A DNA stretch of 64,000 nucleotides from Actinomycetota bacterium (GTDB lineage: Bacteria > Actinomycetota > Acidimicrobiia > Acidimicrobiales > RAAP-2). The stretch covers positions 1 through 64,000 of the forward strand of contig JAJPJV010000050.1 in NCBI GenBank assembly GCA_021324045.1. Reading direction: 5' to 3'. The translations under genes were made by a program, and so were the position numbers. The notes beneath the pieces were generated by a model. That model searched no databases and was not told the DNA's origin. It worked only from the letters and a program-made list of their open reading frames with translations. Positions 8,533 through 15,071 of the stretch are shown in pieces. Every line of letters begins with the position of its first letter. The first letter of the stretch is position 1.

Positions 8533-9217
8533 GGAGATGACCGATGATCCCATGCGAGTTCGCCGCGCGGTCACCATCGCTGGTCACCGAGGCGACGAGG
8601 CAACCATGCGGGAGGGCCTCGATGCAGCTGATGCGCGCACCCGTCTTCGCGCGCTCGGCGCCCTGGCACGCCAAGGTCGCCTCCGCCTTGACGATCTCCT
8701 GGGGGCATTCGCCGACAGGGCTCCCGAGGTCCGTCGCCGGGCATGCGAGCTCGTTGCCGAGCTGGCGGAGCGCCAGGCGATTGAGGGCCAGGCGGGAACG
8801 ATCGCTTCGCACCACGACGGCGGGGGGGAAGACCTGGTGAACCTCGCGACCGTGGCTCGCCTCCACGGCGCGCTGGAAGATCACGACTCGCTCGTCGTGG
8901 AGGCCGCGTGCTTCGCGCTCGGGGAGCTCGGCACGGCAGTGAGCGACGAGATGATTCGTTCCTTGGGGGCCGTTGCCCTCGCCCACTCCGACACCCGATG
9001 CCGGGAGGCTGCGGTCGCCGCGCTCGGATCGCTCGGTGACCCCAAGGGCTTCGATGCGGTTCTCCAGGCCCTTGGCGACAAGCCCCCGGTGCGACGACGA
9101 GCGGTCGTCGCCCTCGCTGGCTTCGAGGGGGAGCTCGCCGAAGCAGCCCTCGTCAGCTGCCTCGAGGACCGCGACTGGCAAGTGCGCGACGCGGCTCGCC
9201 GCATCTTGGATGCCTGA
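8531..9217 (+). CDS. HEAT-repeat protein
   Basis: 228 residues of tandem helical repeats. Recognisable HEAT/PBS-type units include ARTRLRALGALARQG, EVRRRACELVAELA, LVVEAACFALGELG, RCREAAVAALGSLGDP, VRRRAVVALAGF and WQVRDAARRILDA. Such solenoids bind proteins; there is no catalytic motif. No good ribosome binding site marks the start: ATG 8531, 8537 and 8552 are all possible, and a longer frame from 8465 would run antisense across the membrane segment of the divergent protease gene and is rejected. The stop faces the mreB-like gene tail to tail with about 24 bp between. The cellular partner is unknown. Confidence 0.78.
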   Translation: MEMTDDPMRVRRAVTIAGHRGDEATMREGLDAADARTRLRALGALARQGRLRLDDLLGAFADRAPEVRRRACELVAELAERQAIEGQAGTIASHHDGGGEDLVNLATVARLHGALEDHDSLVVEAACFALGELGTAVSDEMIRSLGAVALAHSDTRCREAAVAALGSLGDPKGFDAVLQALGDKPPVRRRAVVALAGFEGELAEAALVSCLEDRDWQVRDAARRILDA

Positions 9218-9241
9218 CCCAGGTCGCCACCTGCATGCCGC

Positions 9242-10249
9242 TCAGCGATCTGCCTGGGCGAAGACAGGGCGGAGCTGGTCGAGCGACTCGAGACAACGCC
9301 CCGCACCCATCACGACACACTCGAGGGGTAGGTCGACGAGATGGACCGGCACCGCAGTGGCATTGGCCAGTCGCTGGGTCACCCCCCGCAGGAGCGAGCC
9401 ACCGCCGACGAGATGGATGCCGTCGAACATGATGTCCTGCGCGAGTTCCGGGGGGGCCTCGGCGAGGCAGGTGACGGCGGTCGAGAGGATCTGCTGAACG
9501 GCATCTTCGACGGCGGCTCGCACTTCTTCGGGTGTGAGCACGATGGTCCTGGGCAGTCCCGTCGAGACGTCCCGACCTCTGACCGGCGCTTCTCGCTCGC
9601 CGGTGTAGGGATAAGCCGAACCGATGGCGAGCTTCACCCATTCCGCCGTCCGCTCTCCGATGGCCAGCGCGTACCGGCTACGGACGTAGGCCTGGATCGC
9701 CCCGTCGAAGTCGAAGCCCCCGCACCGGATGGCTCGAAGCGCAACCACTCCGCCGAGCGAGAACACCGCCATCTCGGCTGTTCCACCGCCGATGTCGACG
9801 ACCATGGATCCCTGCGGCTCGTGAACCGCCAACCCCGCGCCGATCGCTGCAGCCATGGGCTGCTCCATCAAGTAGACGGCACCAGCGCCGGCCCTCCGAG
9901 CCGCCTCCTTCACCGCACGACGCTCGACCGCGGTCAACGCGGACGGCACGCAAACCAAGACCCGAGGACGGTTGAACTTCGTGACCCCACAACGCTGGAG
10001 GATGTTCCTCAGCATCCGCTCGGCGATGTCGAAGTCCGTGATCGCCCCTTGGCGCATCGGCCGGACCGCCACGATGTACCCCGGCGTCCGGCCGATCATC
10101 TGCCACGCCTCCTGGCCCATGGCGAGCACCTGACGAGTACGCGTGTTGTAGGCAACGACCGTCGGCTCATTGAGCACGATGCCACGGCCCTTCGCGTACA
10201 CCAAGGTGTTCGCGGTGCCGAGGTCGATGGCGAGGTCGCCACGAGCCAC
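9242..10249 (-). CDS. mreB: MreB/MreB-like actin-family protein
   Basis: 335 residues, the usual MreB length. Actin-fold nucleotide motifs are present: phosphate-1 DLGTANTLVYAKG near the N-terminus, phosphate-2 VVDIGGGTAEMAV, and the adenosine motif HLVGGGSLLRGVTQRLA. MreB forms membrane-bound filaments that guide lateral cell-wall synthesis. The start is taken as GTG 10249 (VARGDLAIDLG), because the family begins only a few residues before the phosphate-1 loop; upstream codons read as non-conserved sequence. The adjacent genes are not mreC, mreD or rodA, so this may be a second MreB-like copy or a dispersed gene. It diverges from an HtrA-like gene. Confidence 0.88.
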   Translation of the reverse strand: MARGDLAIDLGTANTLVYAKGRGIVLNEPTVVAYNTRTRQVLAMGQEAWQMIGRTPGYIVAVRPMRQGAITDFDIAERMLRNILQRCGVTKFNRPRVLVCVPSALTAVERRAVKEAARRAGAGAVYLMEQPMAAAIGAGLAVHEPQGSMVVDIGGGTAEMAVFSLGGVVALRAIRCGGFDFDGAIQAYVRSRYALAIGERTAEWVKLAIGSAYPYTGEREAPVRGRDVSTGLPRTIVLTPEEVRAAVEDAVQQILSTAVTCLAEAPPELAQDIMFDGIHLVGGGSLLRGVTQRLANATAVPVHLVDLPLECVVMGAGRCLESLDQLRPVFAQADR

Positions 10250-10392
10250 GGCACATGGTACGAGGAACGCGAAAGCGAAGCAGAATCGGCCCCGGCTCCG
10301 CCTGGCAGCGCCCGTGCCAGACCCCACGGTGCCGGGGTGGGGGCACGAGGGCGACCGCACGAGGCCCGAACGCATCGATAGCCTGGGAATCG

Positions 10393-11718
10393 GTGACTCC
10401 ATCTGGTCCCGACGTGGAGGGGGCTGGACCACAGGACGCAGACCGGTTCAAAGACGGCGACAGCGCTCCGGGCTACCCGCACCCCGGAGGAGACGAGGGG
10501 CGCGACGACCTCGACGCCTCCGACGATCTGCCGATGAGGGGCTGGCTACCCCTCGAACAGCGTCTCTGGCGGCATCCCTCGGAGTTGGCTTCAACCGGCT
10601 GGCCGGGTGCGAGCGAACGGGCCCTCTGGCCTGTCGGACGCTCCTTCGAACAGACCCAGCGTTCTCAGCGACCCCCTGCATGGTCCCACGCCCGTCTTCG
10701 CAGTGCCTGGGGGACGGCAGCCATCGGGGTCGGTGCGGTCGCAACCCTGGCGATCGGCGCGCTCATGCTCAGCGCTGCGCTCCCTTCGGGGAGTCCGCCC
10801 CCCGCCGACAAGGTCCGTACCACGTCGATCCCGCTCGCCACCGCCTCCTACCAGCAGGTCACCCGATCCGTGGTGGGCATCCTCGCAACCGGGTCCCAAG
10901 GCACCAACTTCGCCTCTGGCGTGGCGATCGGCAAGCACGGTCTCGTCGCCACCACTGCCGATCTGGTCAAGGGCGCGACCGCCTTCAGGGCAGTGCTCAC
11001 GAACGGCAAGGAGATCCCGGCCCGCCTGGTGGGGGTCGATCCGACGTCCGATGTCGGCGTGCTCCAGGTCGAGGAGAACCTTCCCGTGGCGCGCTTCGCC
11101 GATGACACCTCGGTGCACACCGGGAACCGAGCGTTCGCGGTGACGCTCGCTCCCCCAGTCCGTCACGGCGCCACCCCCACACCGGTGTGGTCGGCAACCA
11201 CGATCGAGTCGGCAGATGCCGAGGTCGCCGACGGGCCCGCGGAAGGCATGTCGAGCATCGTCGCGCCACTCCCTGCGGGTTCCCCAGATCACGGGGGAAT
11301 TCTGCTCCGATCCGACGGTTCGGTCATCGGGATCCTCGACCCTGCGAGTGCAAGCCCAGCGGGGGGACGGGTGTTCTTGCCCGCTGACCTCGTTCTGGGG
11401 GTCTCCAACGACCTGGCGACCAAAGGAGCCGTCGTGCACGGCTGGCTTGGCATCGAAGGTCAGGACGTCAGCGGATCCGATGCTCCGACGGGGGCACAGA
11501 TCGGTGCAGAGGTCGTCGCCGTCGACCCGGCGGGCCCTGCCGCAAGCCTGCTTGCGCCCGGCGACGTGATCGAGGCGGTCGACGGGATGCGCGTCCACTC
11601 GATGGCCGAGCTCCGGTCTCGGCTCTACACCCTGCCCCCCGACACCGTGGTCCGGTTGTCCGTTTCCCGTCGGGGCGTCCAGATCACCGTCGACGTCGAA
11701 CTCGCCGCAGCCCCCTGA
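10393..11718 (+). CDS. HtrA-like membrane protein with degenerate protease site, PDZ domain
   Basis: About 441 residues. A Pro/Asp-rich N-terminus contains the motif LEQRLWRHPSEL seen in actinobacterial HtrA-like proteins. One membrane segment follows (about 107-130), then a trypsin-like domain (about 150-335) and a C-terminal PDZ domain (about 345-435, AGPAASLLAPGDVIEAVDG). The catalytic triad looks lost: the TNAH position reads TTAD (D190), the Asp region is kept (DPTSDVGVL, D220), and the GNSGG serine position reads PDHGG (H300). It is probably a non-catalytic chaperone or sensor outside the membrane. The start is uncertain: GTG 10393 or 10414, or the ATG of MRGWLPLEQ. It is divergent from mreB. 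Confidence 0.8.
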   Translation: MTPSGPDVEGAGPQDADRFKDGDSAPGYPHPGGDEGRDDLDASDDLPMRGWLPLEQRLWRHPSELASTGWPGASERALWPVGRSFEQTQRSQRPPAWSHARLRSAWGTAAIGVGAVATLAIGALMLSAALPSGSPPPADKVRTTSIPLATASYQQVTRSVVGILATGSQGTNFASGVAIGKHGLVATTADLVKGATAFRAVLTNGKEIPARLVGVDPTSDVGVLQVEENLPVARFADDTSVHTGNRAFAVTLAPPVRHGATPTPVWSATTIESADAEVADGPAEGMSSIVAPLPAGSPDHGGILLRSDGSVIGILDPASASPAGGRVFLPADLVLGVSNDLATKGAVVHGWLGIEGQDVSGSDAPTGAQIGAEVVAVDPAGPAASLLAPGDVIEAVDGMRVHSMAELRSRLYTLPPDTVVRLSVSRRGVQITVDVELAAAP

Positions 11719-11789
11719 CGGAGTTCCCCGCGCCCCCTGGCGGACCCCGCCTGGATCCGTCGTCGACCTCGTAGCATGCAGGAGTGGAG

Positions 11790-13004
11790 ATGAGCGATGA
11801 CCCTTGGCTGCCAGGGGGACCCTTTCAAGGACTGCTGAACGACCTCCTGAAGGTCATCGGCAGCTCGGGTGGTCGACAGGCGTGGCTCGAAACGGCCCGA
11901 GCGCTCGCGGTCGGGGTCGCGACGGATGGGGGCGAAGACCGCAATGTCGACCCGCTCGAGCGGATCGCATTCGAGGAGCTGGCTCGCATCGCCGAGCTGC
12001 ACGTGGCTGACGCCACCGGTCTTCCGATCTCCTCGGTGCCTTTCGTGCTCACGCCCGTCAGCAGAGGTGCCTTCGCCTCTCGGGCACTCGAGGCGTGGCG
12101 CCCACTGCTCGAGCGGATGGTCGACGCCCAACACGGATCGTTCCCGTCGGCCTCCGACGCCATGGCCGACGAAGGTCTCGGGGCAGGACCCGATCTCGCG
12201 CAGATGCTCGGACGCCTCTCGTCGACCATGGGCCCGATCATGCTGGGCATGCAATTCGGCGCATCCATCGGTCATCTTGCGCAACGAGCTCTCGGCCAGT
12301 ACGCCATCGCCGTTCCGTGGCCTCCCGCACGTGAGCTCCTCGTCGTTCCTGAGAACGTTGCCCGATTCGCCGCTGACTGGAGCCTTCCCGAAGATGCCAG
12401 CCGGCTGTGGGCGTGCGTTCGGCAGGTGATGTTCCATGCGGTCTTCTCACGGAGCCACGTCGTCGCTCGGATGGACGAACTGCTCAACGAAGCGGCATCG
12501 GAGGCCGTCGGTGTCCAGCGGGACCTCACGGAGCGGCTCACACGGGAGCTCTCCCGCCCCGAGGAGCTCCAGCAGCTGCTGAGCGACCCCGAAGCGGTGC
12601 TCGCCGACCTCCTCTCCCCTGGTCAACGGACTGCCTCGGCGAGGCTCACGGCCCTTGCGACGGCGCTCGAGGGCTACGTCGATCACTTCACGAGCGCCAT
12701 CACCACCTCGACGACCGGGTCCTCGACGCAGCTCAGGGAGGCTTGGTACCGCTACCGCTCGGAGGACTCCAGCGGTCACCAGTCAGTCGGAGCCATCTTC
12801 GGCCTCGACCTCGGCAGATCGGAGCTCGATCGGGGCGTCGCGTTCGTACGAGGCGTCCTCGAACGCGCCGGCGAGGACGGCCTGCGTCGCCTGTTGGATT
12901 CGCCCTGGACGCTGCCGACGCCGGCCGAGGTCGACGCCCCGGGGCTGTGGCTCGAACGGATCAACCTGCCCGAGGAGCCGTCGGGAACTCCCCCCTCGGG
13001 GTGA
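11790..13004 (+). CDS. DUF2342 family protein (zincin-like, F420-associated group)
   Basis: 404 residues. It matches the actinobacterial DUF2342 family, annotated as zinc-dependent metalloprotease-like or coenzyme-F420-associated. Supporting sequence includes a hydrophobic Gly/Met-rich segment (MGPIMLGMQFGASIGHLAQRALGQYAIAVP), the block LLVVPENVARFA, and the putative metal helix LEGYVDHFTSAIT, where family members have an E...H helix. Whether it still cleaves peptides cannot be judged. ATG 11790 follows AGGAG with good spacing; a GTG six bases upstream is also in frame. Its stop lies in a hairpin shared with the convergent gene. Confidence 0.82.
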   Translation: MSDDPWLPGGPFQGLLNDLLKVIGSSGGRQAWLETARALAVGVATDGGEDRNVDPLERIAFEELARIAELHVADATGLPISSVPFVLTPVSRGAFASRALEAWRPLLERMVDAQHGSFPSASDAMADEGLGAGPDLAQMLGRLSSTMGPIMLGMQFGASIGHLAQRALGQYAIAVPWPPARELLVVPENVARFAADWSLPEDASRLWACVRQVMFHAVFSRSHVVARMDELLNEAASEAVGVQRDLTERLTRELSRPEELQQLLSDPEAVLADLLSPGQRTASARLTALATALEGYVDHFTSAITTSTTGSSTQLREAWYRYRSEDSSGHQSVGAIFGLDLGRSELDRGVAFVRGVLERAGEDGLRRLLDSPWTLPTPAEVDAPGLWLERINLPEEPSGTPPSG

Positions 13005-13032
13005 GTAGGGACGCCCCCGGCAACCCACTCAC
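13001..13032. terminator. Hairpin between convergent genes, possible bidirectional terminator
   Basis: GTGAGT-a-GGG (13001-13010) pairs with CCC-ACTCAC (13024-13032): a 9-bp stem with one bulged A and a 13-nt loop. It spans the stop of the DUF2342 gene and reaches the stop of the convergent 95-residue gene. There is no T-run, so any termination would be of the GC-stem actinobacterial kind. Confidence 0.45.
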
Positions 13033-13316
13033 TCGGACTCTTCGGGAAAGCCCAGATCCCACTCGAGCGCGAGGTTCTCGCGCTCTGCGTCACGGATCAC
13101 CCGTTCGCGGTTCCGCCGGAACTGGGGATCATGGGGGGGGAGCAGGACCAGCCGCGCGAGCACCCGTTCGCGGAAGGCGTCGATGACCTGGGGATCGCCA
13201 TAGTCGGACTGAACCTCCCAATGGGGCGCGACCGGCCCCAGGTAGACGATCCTGACGTGGCCGACCGGCGGTCTGTCGTGCGCCGGGGCAGGATCGGTGG
13301 CAGTGTCCGCTGACAC
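13029..13316 (-). CDS. Conserved small protein of unknown function, divergent from whiB
   Basis: 95 residues. The core GHVRIVYLGPVAPHWEVQS is followed by a helical region (VIDAFRERVLARLVLL) and a C-terminal block PPHDPQFRRNRERVIRDAE. I recall similar short proteins in actinobacterial genomes but no assigned function. GTG 13316 is chosen because it follows CGGGAGGTCGTC, a strong ribosome binding site; the open frame continues upstream but runs antisense through the whiB gene. It is soluble, with no cysteine and no membrane segment. It shares a ~100-bp divergent promoter region with whiB and may be controlled by the same palindrome. Confidence 0.78.
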   Translation of the reverse strand: MSADTATDPAPAHDRPPVGHVRIVYLGPVAPHWEVQSDYGDPQVIDAFRERVLARLVLLPPHDPQFRRNRERVIRDAERENLALEWDLGFPEESE

Positions 13317-13349
13317 GACGACCTCCCGTCGGAACTGGGTAACTACAGA

Positions 13350-13364
13350 GCCAGCGTAGCTGGC
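13350..13364. promoter_or_regulatory. Short palindrome between divergent genes, candidate operator
   Basis: GCCAGC-GTA-GCTGGC forms a perfect 6-bp inverted repeat centred between the 95-residue gene (minus) and whiB (plus). Its position allows control of both. No regulator is identified. Confidence 0.3.
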
Positions 13365-13418
13365 GGGATCGCTCGACAGAGCAGAACGGTAAGCTGTTCG
13401 CAACAAAAGGGAGATGCC

Positions 13419-13664
13419 ATGGACACCGAGTGGATGGCGTTTGGCAAATGCCGTGACATGCCGCCCGCGATCTTCTTCCCCAGCGATGGGCTCGGCGTGC
13501 AGGAAGCACAACGCATCTGTGCTGAGTGCCCAGTATCGGAAGAGTGCCTCGAGTACGCGTTGGTGAACCGCATCGATCACGGGGTCTGGGGTGGGCGCTC
13601 CGAGCGTGAGCGGCGCCGCATCCTGCGCCGTCGTCGGGCAGCTCGCCTCGCTGTCACGCCATAG
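13419..13664 (+). CDS. WhiB-family iron-sulfur transcriptional regulator
   Basis: 81 residues with the complete Wbl signature: four cluster-binding cysteines C11, C34, C37 and C43 (C-x22-C-x2-C-x5-C), the turn GVWGG at 55-59, and a basic C-terminal DNA-binding tail (SERERRRILRRRRAARLA). Wbl proteins bind a [4Fe-4S] cluster, usually associate with the principal sigma factor, and control development, redox response or division in actinobacteria. The start ATG follows AAGGGAGATGCC. Which subclass (WhiB1, WhiB2 or other) it belongs to I cannot settle. A second whiB lies 1.2 kb away on the other strand, beyond the formiminotransferase gene. Confidence 0.95.
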   Translation: MDTEWMAFGKCRDMPPAIFFPSDGLGVQEAQRICAECPVSEECLEYALVNRIDHGVWGGRSERERRRILRRRRAARLAVTP

Positions 13665-13709
13665 TCGCACGCGTCGGAGCGGGGACACCCAGCGGAGCGG
13701 TGCGCATCG

Positions 13710-14603
13710 ATGATCGTCGGCGCGCGGCCCGAAGAGTCCATCTTCGAGTGCGTCGCGAACATCAGCGAGGGTAGGGACCTCGGGATCATCGGCCGCTTGG
13801 AAGCGGCTTGCGCGGGGACGCTGATCGACCGCCACAGCGACCGGCACCACCATCGGTCGGTCTTCACCCTCGCCGGCACGCTCGAGGAGGTTCAAGACTC
13901 GGCGCGCGCGCTCAGCACCGCGGCGGTCGAGCTGCTGGACCTCACTGCCCACCGAGGCGTCCATCCGCGTTTCGGTGTCGTCGATGTGGTCCCCTTCGTC
14001 CCCGTCGCCGATGGCGAGCTCGATCTCACGGCGGTAGTCGCCGCACGTGATCGCTTCGCTCGCTGGCTCGCCGCCGAACACGGCGTCCCCACGTTCCTTT
14101 ACGGACCGCTTCGCGAAGGCCACGAGCGAACCCTTCCCGAAGTCCGCAGGTCAGCTTTTACGGCCCTTCAGCCTGATTTCGGACCGCAGGCCCCCCATCC
14201 CACCGCCGGTGCCTGCGCGGTAGGGGCGAGAGGTCCCCTCATCGCCTACAACCTCTGGCTCGACGATGGTGACCCCGAGATTGCACGGCACATTGCCGCT
14301 GCAATCAGAGGGCCATCAGTACGCGCACTGGGGTTCGACATCGACGGAGTCGGGCAGGTGTCATGCAACTTGATCGATCCGTTCACCGTCGGTCCAGCAG
14401 AGATCTTCGACGAAGTCGCTCGCCGGCTTCGCGTCGAACATCGCTCGATTGCTCGGGCCGAGCTCGTCGGACTCGTTCCTGCACGTGTGATCTCGGCGAT
14501 CCCGCCCCAACGCTGGAGCGAGCTCGGCCTCGATCCCAATGCCTCCATCGAGGCGAGACTCGCTCGAAACGCTTCTGTCAGGACGCAGCGTCTCCGCCCA
14601 TAG
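13710..14603 (+). CDS. Glutamate formimidoyltransferase (FTCD N- and C-subdomain type)
   Basis: 297 residues covering the whole formiminotransferase domain and nothing more, so there is no cyclodeaminase part. Family features: the N-terminal FECVANISEGRD, a His-rich strand (RHSDRHHHRSVFTLAG) holding the catalytic-site histidines, HRGVHPRFGVVDVVPFVP, and FLYGPLRE. The enzyme moves a formimino group from formiminoglutamate to tetrahydrofolate during histidine breakdown. No other histidine-utilisation gene is visible here, so it may serve one-carbon recycling or a related folate reaction. Its end overlaps the convergent second whiB gene by 26 bp. Confidence 0.88.
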   Translation: MIVGARPEESIFECVANISEGRDLGIIGRLEAACAGTLIDRHSDRHHHRSVFTLAGTLEEVQDSARALSTAAVELLDLTAHRGVHPRFGVVDVVPFVPVADGELDLTAVVAARDRFARWLAAEHGVPTFLYGPLREGHERTLPEVRRSAFTALQPDFGPQAPHPTAGACAVGARGPLIAYNLWLDDGDPEIARHIAAAIRGPSVRALGFDIDGVGQVSCNLIDPFTVGPAEIFDEVARRLRVEHRSIARAELVGLVPARVISAIPPQRWSELGLDPNASIEARLARNASVRTQRLRP

Positions 14604-14865
14604 CTCTGCGCTGCATCGCGCGCGCGCGTCGCAGACGACGACGTTCACGTTCGCTCATCCCGCCCCAGATACCGAACTTCTCTCCGTTGGCCAGCGCGTA
14701 CTCGAGGCAGTCTTCACGAACCACGCACCCTCGGCAGACCTCTTTCGCCTCGCGGGTGGATGCACCGCGCTCGGGGAAGAACAGGTCCGGATCGACGCCC
14801 ATGCAGTTGGCCTGAGCCTGCCAGCTGCGATCGAGACGTCCGTAGATCAGTTGCGCGAGTTCCAT
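14578..14865 (-). CDS. Second WhiB-family regulator
   Basis: 95 residues: cysteines C21, C44, C47 and C53, turn GIWGG at 65-69, and a basic tail SERERRRLRRARAMQRR. The sequence before the first cysteine (LDRSWQAQANC) fits the common short Wbl class. ATG 14865 (MELAQLIYGR) is preferred over an ATG eight codons earlier because it sits behind GGGGAGGG. It is transcribed away from the VWA/MoxR genes and overlaps the formiminotransferase gene tail to tail. The upstream region (14866-15071) is comparatively AT-rich, with a CACAAATTGTG palindrome, so it probably has its own regulated promoter. Confidence 0.95.
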   Translation of the reverse strand: MELAQLIYGRLDRSWQAQANCMGVDPDLFFPERGASTREAKEVCRGCVVREDCLEYALANGEKFGIWGGMSERERRRLRRARAMQRRAMGGDAAS

Positions 14866-14965
14866 CGGTTCGCCCTCCCCTCGGAACAAGTGGCACCGAT
14901 GTAGTTACAGTGATGTCATCTTCTCCCAGATCCGTGCAACATGCAAGAGGCCGATCTCTTTTTGT

Positions 14966-14976
14966 CACAAATTGTG
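14966..14976. promoter_or_regulatory. Palindrome upstream of whiB, candidate operator
   Basis: CACAA-A-TTGTG is a perfect inverted repeat about 100 bp upstream of the second whiB start, in an AT-rich island of an otherwise GC-rich region. No regulator is identified. Confidence 0.3.
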
Positions 14977-15014
14977 GCGCTACGCCGTGGAAAATCCGTG
15001 GATACCCCGCGAAA

Positions 15015-15033
15015 TGACCACGGAAAGTGGTCA
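15015..15033 (-). terminator. Probable terminator of the VWA gene
   Basis: On the minus strand TGACCAC-TTTCC-GTGGTCA forms a perfect 7-bp hairpin followed by TTTCG, about 40 bp after the stop of the VWA gene. The short T-run makes it a weak rho-independent candidate. Confidence 0.45.
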
Positions 15034-15071
15034 ACAACGGCAGTCGACGAGTCGGATCCCTCCAGGGAACC

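Noticed and set aside
13317-14123. Upstream extension of the 95-residue gene's frame across whiB and the formiminotransferase gene
   Set aside because: It runs antisense to two well-supported genes; a strong ribosome binding site places the real start at GTG 13316.
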